Shown: in pieces, positions 26,101-38,514 of the stretch
Position numbering within the stretch: position 1 is the first letter of the stretch
Layout: every line of letters starts with the position of its first letter
Assembly: GCA_025642065.1 (NCBI GenBank)
Contig: JAODUP010000270.1
Location: 190,001 to 254,000, forward strand
Length of the DNA stretch: 64,000 nt
Direction of reading: 5' to 3'
Source of the DNA: Paralvinella palmiformis
Taxonomy: Eukaryota; Annelida; Polychaeta; Terebellida; Alvinellidae
Made by a program: the position numbers and the translations under genes
The notes under the pieces: generated by a model
What the model was told of the DNA's origin: nothing
Seen by the model: only the letters and a program-made list of their open reading frames with translations
The model's database searches: none

Positions 26101-27258
26101 TTAAAAAAGCTGCCCTGTTCTAATGCACCAATAAAAATCATACGTTTAACTGAATAGCACTCTTTTGTTACCAGGGAAGAACCTGCCTTGAAAGCGTCCC
26201 CCGTCGTCGTTATTCCAGGCATGGTTCGTTAAGACAGGCTCTAATCGCGTACCGGAAAAAAAATCGAGGCATAGCCTAAAAATACGCAGATCTAAGGTGG
26301 GCTTCATTCACGTAGTCAGTTGATAACAATTAATTAGGCGAACTGATACAATTAACAGGTTGTTGATACTAATACCGGGAAGCCGTCATGGCTATACAAC
26401 ATTTATTGACGTCGTGGATCATTTGGTGGCCCCGCGTTGATGCTTTGATCTCGGATGTCGATGGCACCGACCCACCGTGTCTGGTTACTGTCAGAATCGA
26501 ACCGGTCGCCGGGACAAAAAATCGCATTTAAGCGAATTAATAGGCGAAGTCAAACGCGGTAAATGGGCCGCTATTAGATTAAAGCTCACCAAAAACTATA
26601 CGCCGGTCAGATCCAATGCTCTGGATTGAGAGAAACAGACATCCCGACCGACCCTGCTTTATGCAGCTGGCTGTCGGAGTCGCGAGGGGGAGGCGATGGG
26701 GAGGTGATGTCTTTATCAACGAAGGTGGATTGAGAAAACATCCATCATCAGGTGGAATGACAGCTTTTACACGGATCAAGTGACAACTCGTTACACCACC
26801 ATAGGTGGCAACTGGCGATGAAACATCTCTCTCTCTCTCTCTCTCTCAATGATGGGAAGATAGACAGTCGTATAAAAAGACATCGATATGTTCCGCGGCT
26901 TGAATTCTTTCGATCCCGAAACCGTTCACGGCGCCATCTTTGATCACGGAACGAACAAAGAACGCTTCGGCCCCGAGAGCGGCACAATTGCCAATAAGTG
27001 AACCACAAACACAAAGGCCTCGCTTTTTGTCCGCTTTTTCTAAATATTTTCCCTTTTTCACGACGACGATGACGACGACTCGTCTAGAAGCAATCAATTA
27101 ATTCTCTGCGCCTCGCCGGATCAACTACTACCGGTAAAATGAAGACATTAGATCGGACTGATGGAAAGTTAGCGAGTTCGTTCGTCGTCACAGTAGAGAC
27201 GCTCGCATCGAGTGATGCCAATATAAAACTGGGGATTGTTTTAACACTGGTAGTTTTA
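26101..27258. other. low-copy, moderately CpG-rich DNA
   Basis: No repeat family or gene is recognised, except a (TC)n tract near 26827 and a (GAC)n run near 27064. An 83-codon minus frame (26846-27097) is unassigned. Confidence 0.55.
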
Positions 27259-27271
27259 TCCCAGTCTACGA

Positions 27272-27487
27272 CGACGACGACGATGCTGATGATGATGATT
27301 GATGATGATTGATGTTTTACGGCCACTTTTGTGCACACGGTAGGCTAAATGGGCCGAGAGACCTCCGAAGGTAATGAATCGAACTCAAAGATGAAACACC
27401 CGTCAGACATGCTCACGCCGAGATTCGAACACGGGTGGCAGTGATCTGTGATCCAACACGCTACCGCTAGACTACGGAGGCTCCCCC
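27272..27487 (-). mobile_element. tRNA-derived SINE, subfamily I, with 13-bp target-site duplication
   Basis: The element reads on the minus strand from GGGGGAGCCTCCGTAG through B box GTGTTCGAATCTC and the shared body to an (ATC)n-rich tail. It is flanked by TCCCAGTCTACGA at 27259-27271 and again at 27488-27500. This is direct evidence of insertion by retrotransposition. Confidence 0.9.
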
Positions 27488-27660
27488 TCCCAGTCTACGA
27501 GAGATCTGGTAAATAGTTAACGAGTAAACGATCATAATTTAAATTTAATTTCGTCAACTAATGAGGGATAGGTGACATCTGAGTGTCTATTATTGTCACA
27601 CATAAATTCGATAGAAAAAATCTACCCAAATTGGTTTTAAGAAGTCATTACACATATAAT

Positions 27661-27687
27661 TATCTCTCTCTCTCTCTCTCTGTCTGT

Positions 27688-27746
<59 letters not shown>

Positions 27747-27758
27747 CGCGTGTGTGTT
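27661..27758 (+). repeat. (TC)n, (GT)n, (GC)n, (GT)n microsatellite
   Basis: Continuous SSR block. Confidence 0.95.
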
Positions 27759-27900
27759 GGAATATTTATCTGATACAACTTCACAATTAACAGCTAAATA
27801 AAATCAATATATCAGATTATTAGACGAAACAAAATCCATTGTCACGATAAAATTAATAGTTTCGTTTAAAACTTTTGTATTCATAACATATTTATATTCT

Positions 27901-27957
27901 GTGCGTGTGTGTGTGTGTGTGTGCGTGTGTGTGTGCGTGCGTGTGTATGTGTGTGTG

Positions 27958-27996
<39 letters not shown>
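27901..27996 (+). repeat. (GT)n, (AT)n microsatellite
   Basis: GT run with CGTG variants, then an AT run. Confidence 0.95.
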
Positions 27997-27998
<2 letters not shown>

Positions 27999-28748
27999 AG
28001 CAGACACCAGATATAAAACCCAATAAAGCCCAATTCAAATAAACACTAACAATAATATAGCCTGTTTCTCAGACATGAAGTCATCAACCTTGTTAAGGTA
28101 TTTTTTTTCTACAGTTTAGTATTCTAATTAAGTCAGCTTCTGTTGCGCTTGGTCTAACGCCAACGGCATGAAAACATCTCTAAAAACCTACGACATCGAG
28201 CCAGTAAAATGACTCTTTCCGGCAAAAACATAACCTTGATCCGCGTCTATAGCTGCCCGGAGTTAAACATTTGGAAAATCACAGCGTTGTATGCCCCATT
28301 TCAAAGGGGCATCCACCTGTGCGCAAATCGCCATCATTATTTTATTGAAATGAATATAATTTCGATGGCGGTTCGCCAGGCGAGGTGACGAGAAAATAAG
28401 AAAATCACCTATTTACAGAGAAGAGGGCAACAAAAACATGCACCATCGTCATTAGCTGCACCGGCAGCGGGCAGAAAACAACAACCCAAAACCCAATAAC
28501 AACAAATAAAATACATTATTATCAATGGTAGACATTATTACCCTAATTCCGGGGTCTTCTTGACCTTTTGGAGGAGCCGGGTACCGTTTTGAGAACGTGA
28601 TTAAAGCGGAGACCATTCCCCGGTAAGAGGAACACCAATACGAACTAAAACCCGGAGACATCCATGGACTCTTTAGAGTCCCATGGACAACAGGTTGAGA
28701 ACCCTTGTCCTAAAGTAAACACTGAGTAAGTTCGTCGATCGCCAATGG

Positions 28749-28946
28749 GGCGCCTCCGTGGGCTAACTGGTAGCGCGCTGGATCACAGATCACTAACACC
28801 CGAGTTCGAACCTCGGCGTTGGCATATCTGAAGGGTGTTTCGACTTTGACTTCGCTTCATTACCTTTGGAGGTCGCTCGGCCCATTTAGCCTACCATGTG
28901 TACAAGAGTGGCCGTAAAACATCAATCATCATCATCATCATCAATT
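28749..28946 (+). mobile_element. tRNA-derived SINE, subfamily I, with target-site duplication
   Basis: The only full-length subfamily I copy on the + strand, starting GGCGCCTCCGTGGGCTAACTG. The A-box region is around 28759-28770, the B box GAGTTCGAACC at 28802-28812, the body runs to GTAAAACATCAATC, and there is an (ATC)n tail. GCCAATGG at 28741-28748 recurs at 28947-28954; extended with one mismatch this gives 11 bp. It serves well as the reference copy for the family. Confidence 0.9.
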
Positions 28947-28954
28947 GCCAATGG

Positions 28955-30420
28955 AAGTATTCACTGTGTGAACGACAATTAATCTGTTCTAGCACTAAAC
29001 GTGTCTATTTGATATTATTAGCTTAAATGTAATCATTATTCATGATATACGAGTTAACTTGGCATATTAATATCAAGAAATATGTTAGCTAAAATTTTCT
29101 TACCCTAAAATATTGGTCGAATTGTATTTAAACTTTAAATTCGTTTAACTCCGAATATTACTAACCTCCCCCCCCCCCTTCCTCTCTCTCTCTCAGTCTG
29201 TGCGTGTGCTTGCGTGCTTGTGTGTCTCTGTATGTCAGTCACCGATGGCCATGAGTACTATTACCGATATAAACACCATGTCTAGTAAACCCTGGAGGCT
29301 ATAAAACACAAAAAGCTGATATCGAGGTTTTTCTCCTGATAACATATCAACATTACATTACACAATGTCAGCATCACCCATTGACAATATTAGCATTATA
29401 CAGAACGCTGAGGTAGCACGGAACGTTCGTACACACGCACGCACGTATCAGTCACCTCCTCCCCCTATTCTCACCCTCTACTAACACACACACACACAGC
29501 CACATACGCAAACCCCAAAGTTTCACACCTGAATTAAACCGAAAATAAATCAATTACGACAACTCCGATTACTTTGATTACAAGATAAAGATCAAGTGAC
29601 GTGTGCTATTCTAATTCCAATCCGTGGTGGAGTACAAATTTCCAGACAGATAACGCTCTATAGCTTTGTGTGTGTATGTGTGTTTGTGTTTGCGTGCGTG
29701 TGTGTGTGTGTGTGTGTGTGTGCGTGTATGTGTGTGCGTGCGTGCGTGCGTGTTGCCTTTAGATTTCAGTGAAAACCAGTCCGCCCTCCCTGCCCAATGT
29801 TGCCTAATCAGTGTCACAAATCAGCGGCCAGCCGGTACATCTGAACCATATATACATATATATATATATATGACCAGGACTGCGGGCTACATCAGACAGG
29901 TCACGGGCGGCAACTTGTAGCCGGGGAAACACACTACAACATAAAAAAACACACACACACAGACGGCTCAGGTGTAGAGACACAATGCATAAAATTAGAG
30001 CATCCAGGTTCAAATCCGAATTCCTCTGCTCACTGATTGAACATCTATTTGGCTGGTCGGCGGGCAATGTCGTGTGTGTGCGTCTCTGTGTGTGTGCGTG
30101 TGTATGTGTGTGCGTGTGTGCACGCACGCGCTTGTCTGTCTGCAGAACTGCAAGTCACACGATCAAATCCTATTGTTAGCCGTGTTTATGGGATGTTATT
30201 CTTGTTCATCTTATATACGAGGTGATGACTTGAGCATGTCTGTATACACGGAATACACCAACTCGGCAGCTCCATCCCAGTCACGTGATCTAAGTATCAC
30301 CAGTAACGGGCGTATGCATAAAAGTCAAACTTCTACCTTGATGGAGAGATAATGACAACAGACTACTGTATAACAGCCATATCTATAACAGGTTAACATA
30401 GATAATATACCACACATGGT
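28955..30420. other. low-copy DNA with GT/CA tracts
   Basis: GT-rich tracts lie at 29670-29755 and 30070-30125. No gene is recognised. Confidence 0.6.
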
Positions 30421-30562
30421 TGGACAATTCGTTTAGCCTCGCCATCGGCTTACACCTGGGACTCCTCGGGGAAACATCCCACAAATACAGGCATGGACAA
30501 GAATCGAACCCGGGACCTGGAAATGTCTCGGGCGTGGCTTTAACCACCCAGCCACTGGGATG
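30421..30562 (-). mobile_element. tRNA-like SINE, family B
   Basis: On the minus strand it reads CCCAGTGGCTGGGTGGTTAA as an A-box region, then GTCCCGGGTTCGATTC as a B box, then GTATTTGTGGGATGTTTCCC and GAGTCCCAGGTGT. The last words recur in the copy at 52397. Confidence 0.6.
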
Positions 30563-30857
30563 TCGTATATCTGAGACGGAAAATTACGGTTATCTCAGAC
30601 TCTACGTACTGATATGTGTAGGAAGAGACGTATGAAGTACTTAGAGAGAGAGAGAGAGAGAGAGAAGAGAGACAGAGAACACACAAACACACAAACAACA
30701 CACACAAACAAAACAACACACACGCCCCAACACACACACACACAGAGAGAGATACACATAAAAAACAACACACAAACAACACACTGGTGCATTATGACTA
30801 GACATTGTCAAGTGATGACTGGATGACTAAGTAGCCTGTTGATTGGTAAGTAACAAT

Positions 30858-31300
30858 CGGAGGACAATATTCCATATACATACTTCATATACACTCGGAG
30901 GACAATACTCCAAATCAAACTCCATATACACTCGGAGGACAATACTCCATATACATACTCCATATACACTTGGAGGACATTATTCCATATACATACTCCA
31001 TATACACTCGGAGGACAATACTCCATATACATACTCCATATACACTCGGAGGACAATATTTCATATACATACTCCATATACACTCGGAAGACAATACTCC
31101 ATATACATACTCCATATACAGCTCGGAGGACAATATTCCATATACATACTCCATATACACTCGGAGGACAATATTCCATATACATACTCCATATACACTC
31201 GGAACACAATACTCCATATACATACTCCATATAGTATAGCTGTATATGGCATATACAGCTCGGAGGACAATAACAGATTGACATACTCCATATACAGCTC
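30858..31300 (+). repeat. 38-bp minisatellite, about eleven units
   Basis: Units consist of CATACTCCATATACACTCGG and AGGACAATACTCCATATA. CTCGG landmarks at 31045 and 31083 show the 38-bp period. Frames of 89-172 codons on both strands come from the repeat alone. Confidence 0.95.
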
Positions 31301-31869
31301 ATATATATGTGACTAGAATAAGCCATACATAGTGTAATATTTATAACTGGTTACACTAAAATATCACACCGACCGAAGGAAATGATATACGGAAAAGCAA
31401 ATGGAAATAGATTATTAATATGATAATTCTCAAAATGGAGATAAAAATAAGAATAGTTCTTCATTGTCACACTTATTAAAATCACCTCATACAGATACTG
31501 TATTGTTTATAATCTGACTCCTAAACGTAACACCTTCACCCAAGATGTTGCTGAAAACGCATTTGTTCTCTAGCCATTTTGGTGTTTATTTTTTATTTTT
31601 CTTAGTCAGTTATATATATATATATATATATATATTTTAATATATCCCAATTTAGCTTTATACATATATTGTTATGAAATAATCGTATTATATTATATAT
31701 TTATATATATATATATATATATATATGGTTTTTCATAAGTTTATGTACAGCGCTTTTGAACAGGCTTTAAGTATGAAAAGAGCGCTTTATAAGTTTGGTA
31801 TAATAATAATAATAATCCTTCTAATCAAAACACAATAGATTGTGAAATAAAATGGTCACACCGTTTGAA

Positions 31870-32034
31870 GCCCACCTTTGTGCACATGGTAGGCTAAATG
31901 GGCCGAGCGACCTCCAAAGGTAATGAAGCGAAGTCAAAGATGAAACACCTTTCAGATATGCCCACGCCGAGATTCGAACACGGGTGGTAGTGATCTGTGG
32001 TCCAACACGGTACCGCTAGACCACGAAGGCGGCC
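31870..32034 (-). mobile_element. tRNA-derived SINE, subfamily I, 3'-truncated
   Basis: Head, B box (GTGTTCGAATCTC) and body up to GTGCACAAAGGTGGGC are present on the minus strand. The GTAAAACATC end and the (ATC)n tail are missing. It lies just left of a subfamily II copy in the same orientation. Confidence 0.8.
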
Positions 32035-32103
32035 CCATTATATTTAGTTTAGCAATCGCGTGTCACTAAACTAATCTTTACTTAAAAGTAGAAAATATTC
32101 AAA

Positions 32104-32285
32104 TGTTGCTGTTTTTACGGCGACTTTTATGCACACGGTAGACTAAATGGGTCGAGCAAGCTCCAAACGTAATGAGGCGAAGTGAAATATGAAACACCCT
32201 TCTCATATAGCCAGGCCGGGATTTGAACCCCGGTACTATAGATATGTGGCCAACCGCGCTACTATTTAGGCCACGGAGACACCCA
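32104..32285 (-). mobile_element. tRNA-derived SINE, subfamily II
   Basis: On the minus strand, the head has the type II B-box region (ACCGGGGTTCAAATCCCGG), followed by GGCTATATGAGAAGGGTG and the shared body to GTAAAAACAGCAAC. The tail is not (ATC)n. Confidence 0.78.
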
Positions 32286-32694
32286 GCACACATAGTAGAA
32301 TAGCTGAGATGAACGAGATGATCTCCAAAGGTAGTTAAACCAATATGGAATATTTACTTTTAAATTATTATCACTATTTATTATGCAGAAAAGATTAGTA
32401 GTAAAAGAAAATTATTATATCATATTTTTTGTTAAATTATCTGTTTTAAATTTGTTAATTCTTCTCATAAAACCAACAAATAGTAAATGCTGCATGGTGG
32501 TGATACACAAACAAACATATCAGTCAAGTATAAGTCAAGTTGATGGTCAGTGTACTCGCCATCTACAAGCCAATTAGCTAAAATCTAAAACAAAAACATT
32601 CAAGTACAAGGTCGGGCAAGTACACGTATCTGCCTAAAGCCGTAGCCCCCCCCAAAAAAAAATTCCAAAATGCGCCTAAAAGTACGGGCAAATT

Positions 32695-32850
32695 GATGAT
32701 GATGATGATGATGATTGACGTTTTACGGCCACTTGAAGGTAATGAGAGGAAGTGAAAGATGAAACATCCTTCCGATATGCCCACGCCGAGATTCGAACAC
32801 GGGTGGTAGTGATCTGTGGTCCGACACGCTACCAATTAGCTCACGGAGGC
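32695..32850 (-). mobile_element. tRNA-derived SINE, subfamily I, internally deleted
   Basis: The (ATC)n tail, GTAAAACGTCAATC end, B box GTGTTCGAATCTC and tRNA-like head are present on the minus strand. About 45 bp of the body is missing, much as in the copy at 6715. Confidence 0.8.
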
Positions 32851-35137
32851 AAACGGAACCCAATAGAACCAACTAGAGCACAGGCCGTTATGGATAGCAT
32901 TAGTACTTTCTTATTTAAATAAGGTTTATCTTCATATCATAACATTATGAGTTAATAACGTCAGAGTTCTATAAGCCGCATCTCTCTATACTATAGTGTA
33001 AGAGATATAACTGAAGATCTGTTGATGTTTCTCTGATGTGGATTACTCAACGTAAACATATCTCTACAGAGAGTACAGTCGACTACCTGTCAGCGATCAT
33101 CCCAAATCCAGGTTAATTATGTCCATCACGGTATACAACTGATAGGTAACATCGGGTAATCGGAGTTGGTAATGGAGGTTGGTCCATCCGACATAATTGT
33201 CAGGTGGCTCTGAATAGCGATAAGCCATTGATAAAAAAAGTGTGTTATTGACTGAAAGGTTTTCGGATATTCAACAAAAAAAGTCCGACGACTCCGGGTA
33301 GCCGAGCACGAGTACTGAGTGACGTGGAAAAGGGAAGTACAGTATAGGGACAGTACCTATTGTATATCTAAATCACGTGAGCGCTCAAGTACTCAAAACG
33401 TTCGAAAACAAAGAACAGAAATATAGGCGATGAAATCAGAACTTGCATATGTCAATTTTAACCAGCAGGTGGCAGCACATATTGGTGTGTGTGTGCGTGT
33501 GCGCGCGTGTGTGTCTCTCTCTCTCGATCGGTTAATAAATGATAGTGGATCTAGTGTTTTTAGTGGTCATGTTGATGATGATGGTGATTGGTGGTGGCAC
33601 TGCTGCCGATGAAGAAGATGGGGCTACAAATATACTTCTAAAACGTAGGCTCACTAGAACCGTACAATACGCGTAGAACATTTTTGCATCAGATTCGATG
33701 GAAATAAGCACCAGAATTATTTGAAATAAATTCAATGGCCGACCTTTCACGAACAGAAATATCCCTTTTTGGGGAGACCAGTAAAACATCAGAAATAAAC
33801 CGTTTGGGGCTCGTATGTCGACACCAATCCGCGCCGCGACTGACAGGTGATCACAAAGAAAGTTATCGGCTAAAAGAGTCGACTGAAATAAAACATTAAT
33901 ACTTAGCCACATATTCACCGGTCTAAATCTGACACCGCCATCTGCCCCCGTGATGACCGGCCGAAAAACAAAGTCGCCAATTCGCCACCAGATTTCAACC
34001 AAATCCCAACCGAGCCGCCGAATGTCCAGTTCCCTTCCTTTGTATGCAGTTGACCACTGTCTTCTGGTAACCGGATCGATCCTGTAATGTTTTTTTCCCG
34101 TCCACCTGCGGTAACATTAGACCGCTGTGACAAACCAAAAGAGCCATCACCTGAGTGTGAGCGCGCGCGTGTGTGTGTGTGTGATGTTTTGATCGCGATA
34201 TTGGGCACCGCTCGAGCCCAGTGGGTGACATTACTGACCAACCAACATCCAATCCAGCCTTCTGTGCCGCGAGCCGTCGACGCTTTTCTCTGACCCTCGA
34301 CGGAGAGAGAGCGACATCGTTTTAAACACCATATTTATTTTGACATAAGCCATCTCGAAGCCGCTTTACATCGCGAAACAGCACGGATGACCAACATCCG
34401 GCGTCTAAACTATTAGCAACGAACGTCGCCCTCAACGCCCTCAACCCACACCACCCCCCAACACCGACTCGGATTAGACAATTTTAGATGACTTACTTAG
34501 TTTCCTCTCCGACTCTAACTCATCCGAATCCAAAACCAGTTGTCGTAACTGATTAATGGACGAATACGATTTTATAACCGGAAACTGGCAATAATCCAAA
34601 CGGAAATTAATCTAATATATCGAAATCGGATTCCGGCCGAGAGTTCTCGGCAATCAACGGAATAAAACTGGATCAGATTATCTGAAACCGAAATAACTAC
34701 AGACCCCCCCCCCCCTAAAAAAAGGATCCAGACGAAATTCAAATATACTGGGACCCCATTAAACAATGACACCTTCGAATTACTTGGCTGGCAGTCTTTC
34801 ACACTTCAATTTTCAAAACGTACTAATATATATATATATAACTTAATTGATTTATGCACTAATTAGTATTAATTTAATAACTCCACACTGTAGATAGATT
34901 AGATAGTTTCGATAACGGGTGTAACATTCAAGTTTTCACGAATTAATTCATTCTCCAATAAACATAGAATAATCTAAATATAAACTGGTGATTAACAGAG
35001 AGAGAGAGAGAGAGAGAGAAACTACCTCCTATATGCCACTGTTTAAAGCACCAGCTAGCCTGGTCGGTACATCTGGTATAGTCATACAGGAGAGAGAGAG
35101 AGAGGAACAGACATAGATGGTATATTCTTTCTCTCTT

Positions 35138-35168
<31 letters not shown>

Positions 35169-35562
35169 TGTGTGTGTGTGTGTGATATTCTGAACCACTT
35201 TTAGAAGAAGAAGAAAAAATACGATGAAAAAAGGTGCCGATGCCATTACAACCACTTGATAAGGCACTTAATAAGTCTCCGATTCTCTACGCAGCAGCAG
35301 CAGCAGCAACAACAATAACAACAATAACAACAACAACAACGCCGGCATAACAACTTCACTCCACCCAAATCAGATTGCTCCTTCTGTGTAGAAGAAAGCC
35401 GACAACAAAACAGCCCGACAACAGACTTAAGTAGTTGTAGTTGTTGTACGCTAAGCCAACATACTATAAGTGATTGTGTACATAGACTGAACCACTAAAC
35501 CAAAGATTATTATTATTATTATTATTTAAAAAAACACACAATTGATGCTCATTTTGATTATC
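32851..35562. other. low-copy DNA, no recognisable gene
   Basis: A CpG-richer part (33.6-34.7 kb) carries a 156-codon minus frame (33532-34002) with no known similarity. TC/GT/CAG/CAA tracts lie near 35.0-35.34 kb. Confidence 0.6.
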
Positions 35563-36115
35563 GAGATGTTATTTTCTGAATGTGTTCATTTCGTTCACAC
35601 ATTTAGATGCTAAATGTGTTCATTTCGTTCAAACACTTGCCTTCTAAATGTGTTCATTTCGTTCAAACATTTGCCTTTTAAATGTGTTCATTTCGTTCAG
35701 ACATTTGCCTTCTAAATGTGTTCATTTCGTTCAGACATTTGCCTTCTAAATGTGTTCATTTCGTTCAGACATTTAGATGCTAAATGTGTTCATTTCGTTC
35801 AAACATTTGCCTTCTAAATGTGTTCATTTCGTTCAAACATTTGCCTTTTAAATGTGTTCATTTCGTTCAGACATTTGCCTTCTAAATGTGTTCATTTCGT
35901 TCAGACATTTGCCTTCTAAATGTGTTCATTTCGTTCAGACATTTAGATGCTAAATGTGTTCATTTCGTTCAAACATTTGCCTTCTAAATGTGTTCATTTC
36001 GTTCAGACATTTGCCTCTTAATTGTGTTCATTTCGTTCACATATTAAATGTTTTTATTTCGTTCACATATTTGCCTTTTAAATGTGTTTATTTCGTTCAC
36101 ATGTTTGCCTCCTCA
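35563..36115 (+). repeat. 34-bp minisatellite in a 170-bp higher-order array
   Basis: The unit core is AATGTGTTCATTTCGTTC with a variable ACATTTGCCTTCT end. The rare variant ACATTTAGATGCT occurs at 35605, 35775 and 35945, exactly 170 bp (five units) apart. The right end is more diverged. Confidence 0.95.
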
Positions 36116-36441
36116 ATGGCAACAAATTACATTAAACCATATACAAGTTGCTCACCTGTAAGGTATTCTTAAAGAAACAAGGTATACTTAAAGGTGCACC
36201 ATACGGTACAGATCGAGATCTGTCAGACTCGGTCCGGAAGAACCCGACCTATGCAACCACCGACAGAAGCGGGTGCAGTGGATCTTTAAATACATATGGT
36301 CTGCTGAGGTGGATTCCGGTTTTGTGACTAATATGAGAACAATGAGTGAACTCAATCGAACCACTTTTTCTGTTGTTTAAAAAAATAAGTGGTCTCATAA
36401 GATGCCACATTTTGCTGTAATAGACAAATAAAACATTTGTT

Positions 36442-36479
<38 letters not shown>

Positions 36480-37507
36480 GAGAGTTCATATTCTCCCTTC
36501 ACACACAAACAAACACACACACACACACACACATTGGTGTATAAACTGAATAAAGCCCATTAAGGTCTCTTCCAGGCATGATATACTGTTCGGCTTTTTC
36601 TCGTCTTACTAAATCCCGGTATCAATCTTTCACAGGTGCCTGGAAATTAATGCAAGGAGCCGCTAATTCGGAGTACTACTAGCTGTCTCATCGGCACATA
36701 CGGGAGCCGCCGCCACTTGTTCTTGATGCCCGTATAGTAGAGCTATTGAATTTTATCAAAAAGAATGTGTACATATATCATGTATGAGGTGTGCTCTTGC
36801 CGAGGTAATGTTGTTACTGGCGTCAGAACACCACGCAGTGTCGATGTCGTGGCACAGCTCGTAGGGTGCTGCGCACTTCGCACTCTCCTATTGGAACCGA
36901 AATATGCCTGAGCGTCTCACTCACTCACAGCTGCTACTGGACGTCGTAAGAGAGTGGTGCAAATTTATATGAGTGATGAGTTATGGATTTTATCAGTTTG
37001 CGAAACATAGTCATCGGGATGAAAAGTAGGTGTGTATATTCACGCGCGAACACGCACGCATACACGCACACCATCGAACAAGTTTTGGAGCAACTTGTTT
37101 CAGGCGGTTATCAATGTGACCAGCTCACCAACAATAACAAGTGAAACTATTTTTTACAAATTAGCTCATAAACAAATTAACCTACAGTAATAACTCAGAA
37201 AGTTCCAGATTTGACCTACAAAAATAATTTGGAGCGGATCAGGTGCTGCCACCTGCTGAATCATAGAACAAACAGAAGAGACGTGATGATAAAGGTTTGG
37301 GTTAAACGCCATGATGTCTAGCTAATACTTACGTTTGTCAGCAATCTAATATTGCTGGTTAAACGTTGTGTGTTGTGTTTGTGTGTGTGTGTGTGTTAAA
37401 AAAATTAAGCTAACTAACAACTGATAATAAGTGATAATGCCGTTACTTGTATACCTACTCAAATAAGGTATCAAAAATGTTTGTGTGGTTTTTTAATAGA
37501 TAAATAT
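36116..37507. other. low-copy DNA, no recognisable gene
   Basis: Contains (AT)n and (CA)n tracts near 36.45-36.53 kb, and a moderately CpG-rich patch at 36.6-36.95 kb without coding similarity. Confidence 0.6.
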
Positions 37508-37644
37508 ATAAAGTGGCACTGGCTCAGAGCATCAACACCTAGACATCCTCTGAAACCTATGCCTCCACAGATCTATACATAAATAAATCTATACATACTT
37601 GAACCTAAAACATATATAAACCTCCACATATTTATACATATGTA

Positions 37645-37682
<38 letters not shown>

Positions 37683-37701
37683 CTACTCATCAGTCTGTGG
37701 G
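37508..37701 (+). repeat. interspersed repeat family E, copy 1
   Basis: Contains TGGCACTGGCTCAGAGCATC, ACACCTAGACATCC, CTATACATACTTGAACC, an (AT)n tract, and AGCTACTCATCAGTCTGTGG. The same order recurs about 1 kb downstream. Confidence 0.8.
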
Positions 37702-38401
37702 TCCCAAATAATACTATCATTGTGTGGGGGGTCTGGGTCTGGGTGTCTGATTTCACTACTATCATATACACACACACACACACACACACACGAATACTTA
37801 AAACAAATCACACACAGGGCAAGGCTACCAAAATATTGGCCTTCTATTCACCACCGATGGCCATTCATCAACAGACGGCCACTTGATGAGGCACTAAATG
37901 AAATGACAGCATTATGTCTATAGTCAGGTGAGCCATATTGTCATACTATAGTGGAGCCCTTATAGTAGTCTAGTGATAGCCCCAGGTAAGCAGCAGACAG
38001 CCTCTAGCCAGCTACCAGCCTCTGGCCAACGGCCACAATAATATATCTACCAGCCATAAAGTAAACAGGCAGTAATCCCACTACAGAGTGACCCAACAGA
38101 GATATAACCCAATAATGTTACTCCAAATACTACCTGGTCGACTTCTGTCGTCGGACACCAGGTGAGATGTAGAAATATGTCACGTCGTGTCACTGTTAAT
38201 CCTCTTGACACACGGACGCACACAGACGCACGCGCGCGCACACACACATTAGGTATGGACTGCGTCCTGATAATACCTCACATCAATTAATCCTGTACAC
38301 AAACAATGGTAAAAATGCAATATTAAAACACATCAATCGTAAAACATGCATTTGATATAGAGACCCATACATCATATGTAAAGCTTTAGGGGTATGGTTG
38401 A

Positions 38402-38459
<58 letters not shown>

Positions 38460-38514
38460 GACCAGTGTGCGTGTGTATCTGTGCGCGCGCGCGCTTTAGA
38501 ATACATATACAGTG

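Noticed and set aside
28749..28825. Possible functional tRNA gene (A- and B-box-like sequences)
   Set aside because: The acceptor ends do not pair over seven bases, and the same head recurs many times fused to a SINE body.
30808..31326. 172-codon minus and 157-codon plus frames of Tyr/Met/Ile-rich repeats
   Set aside because: Both come from the same 38-bp tandem repeat.
33532..34002. 156-codon minus-strand frame, the longest outside obvious repeats
   Set aside because: With about 6000 stop-delimited intervals in six frames, roughly three of this length are expected by chance under equal base use. No domain is recognised and other frames overlap it.
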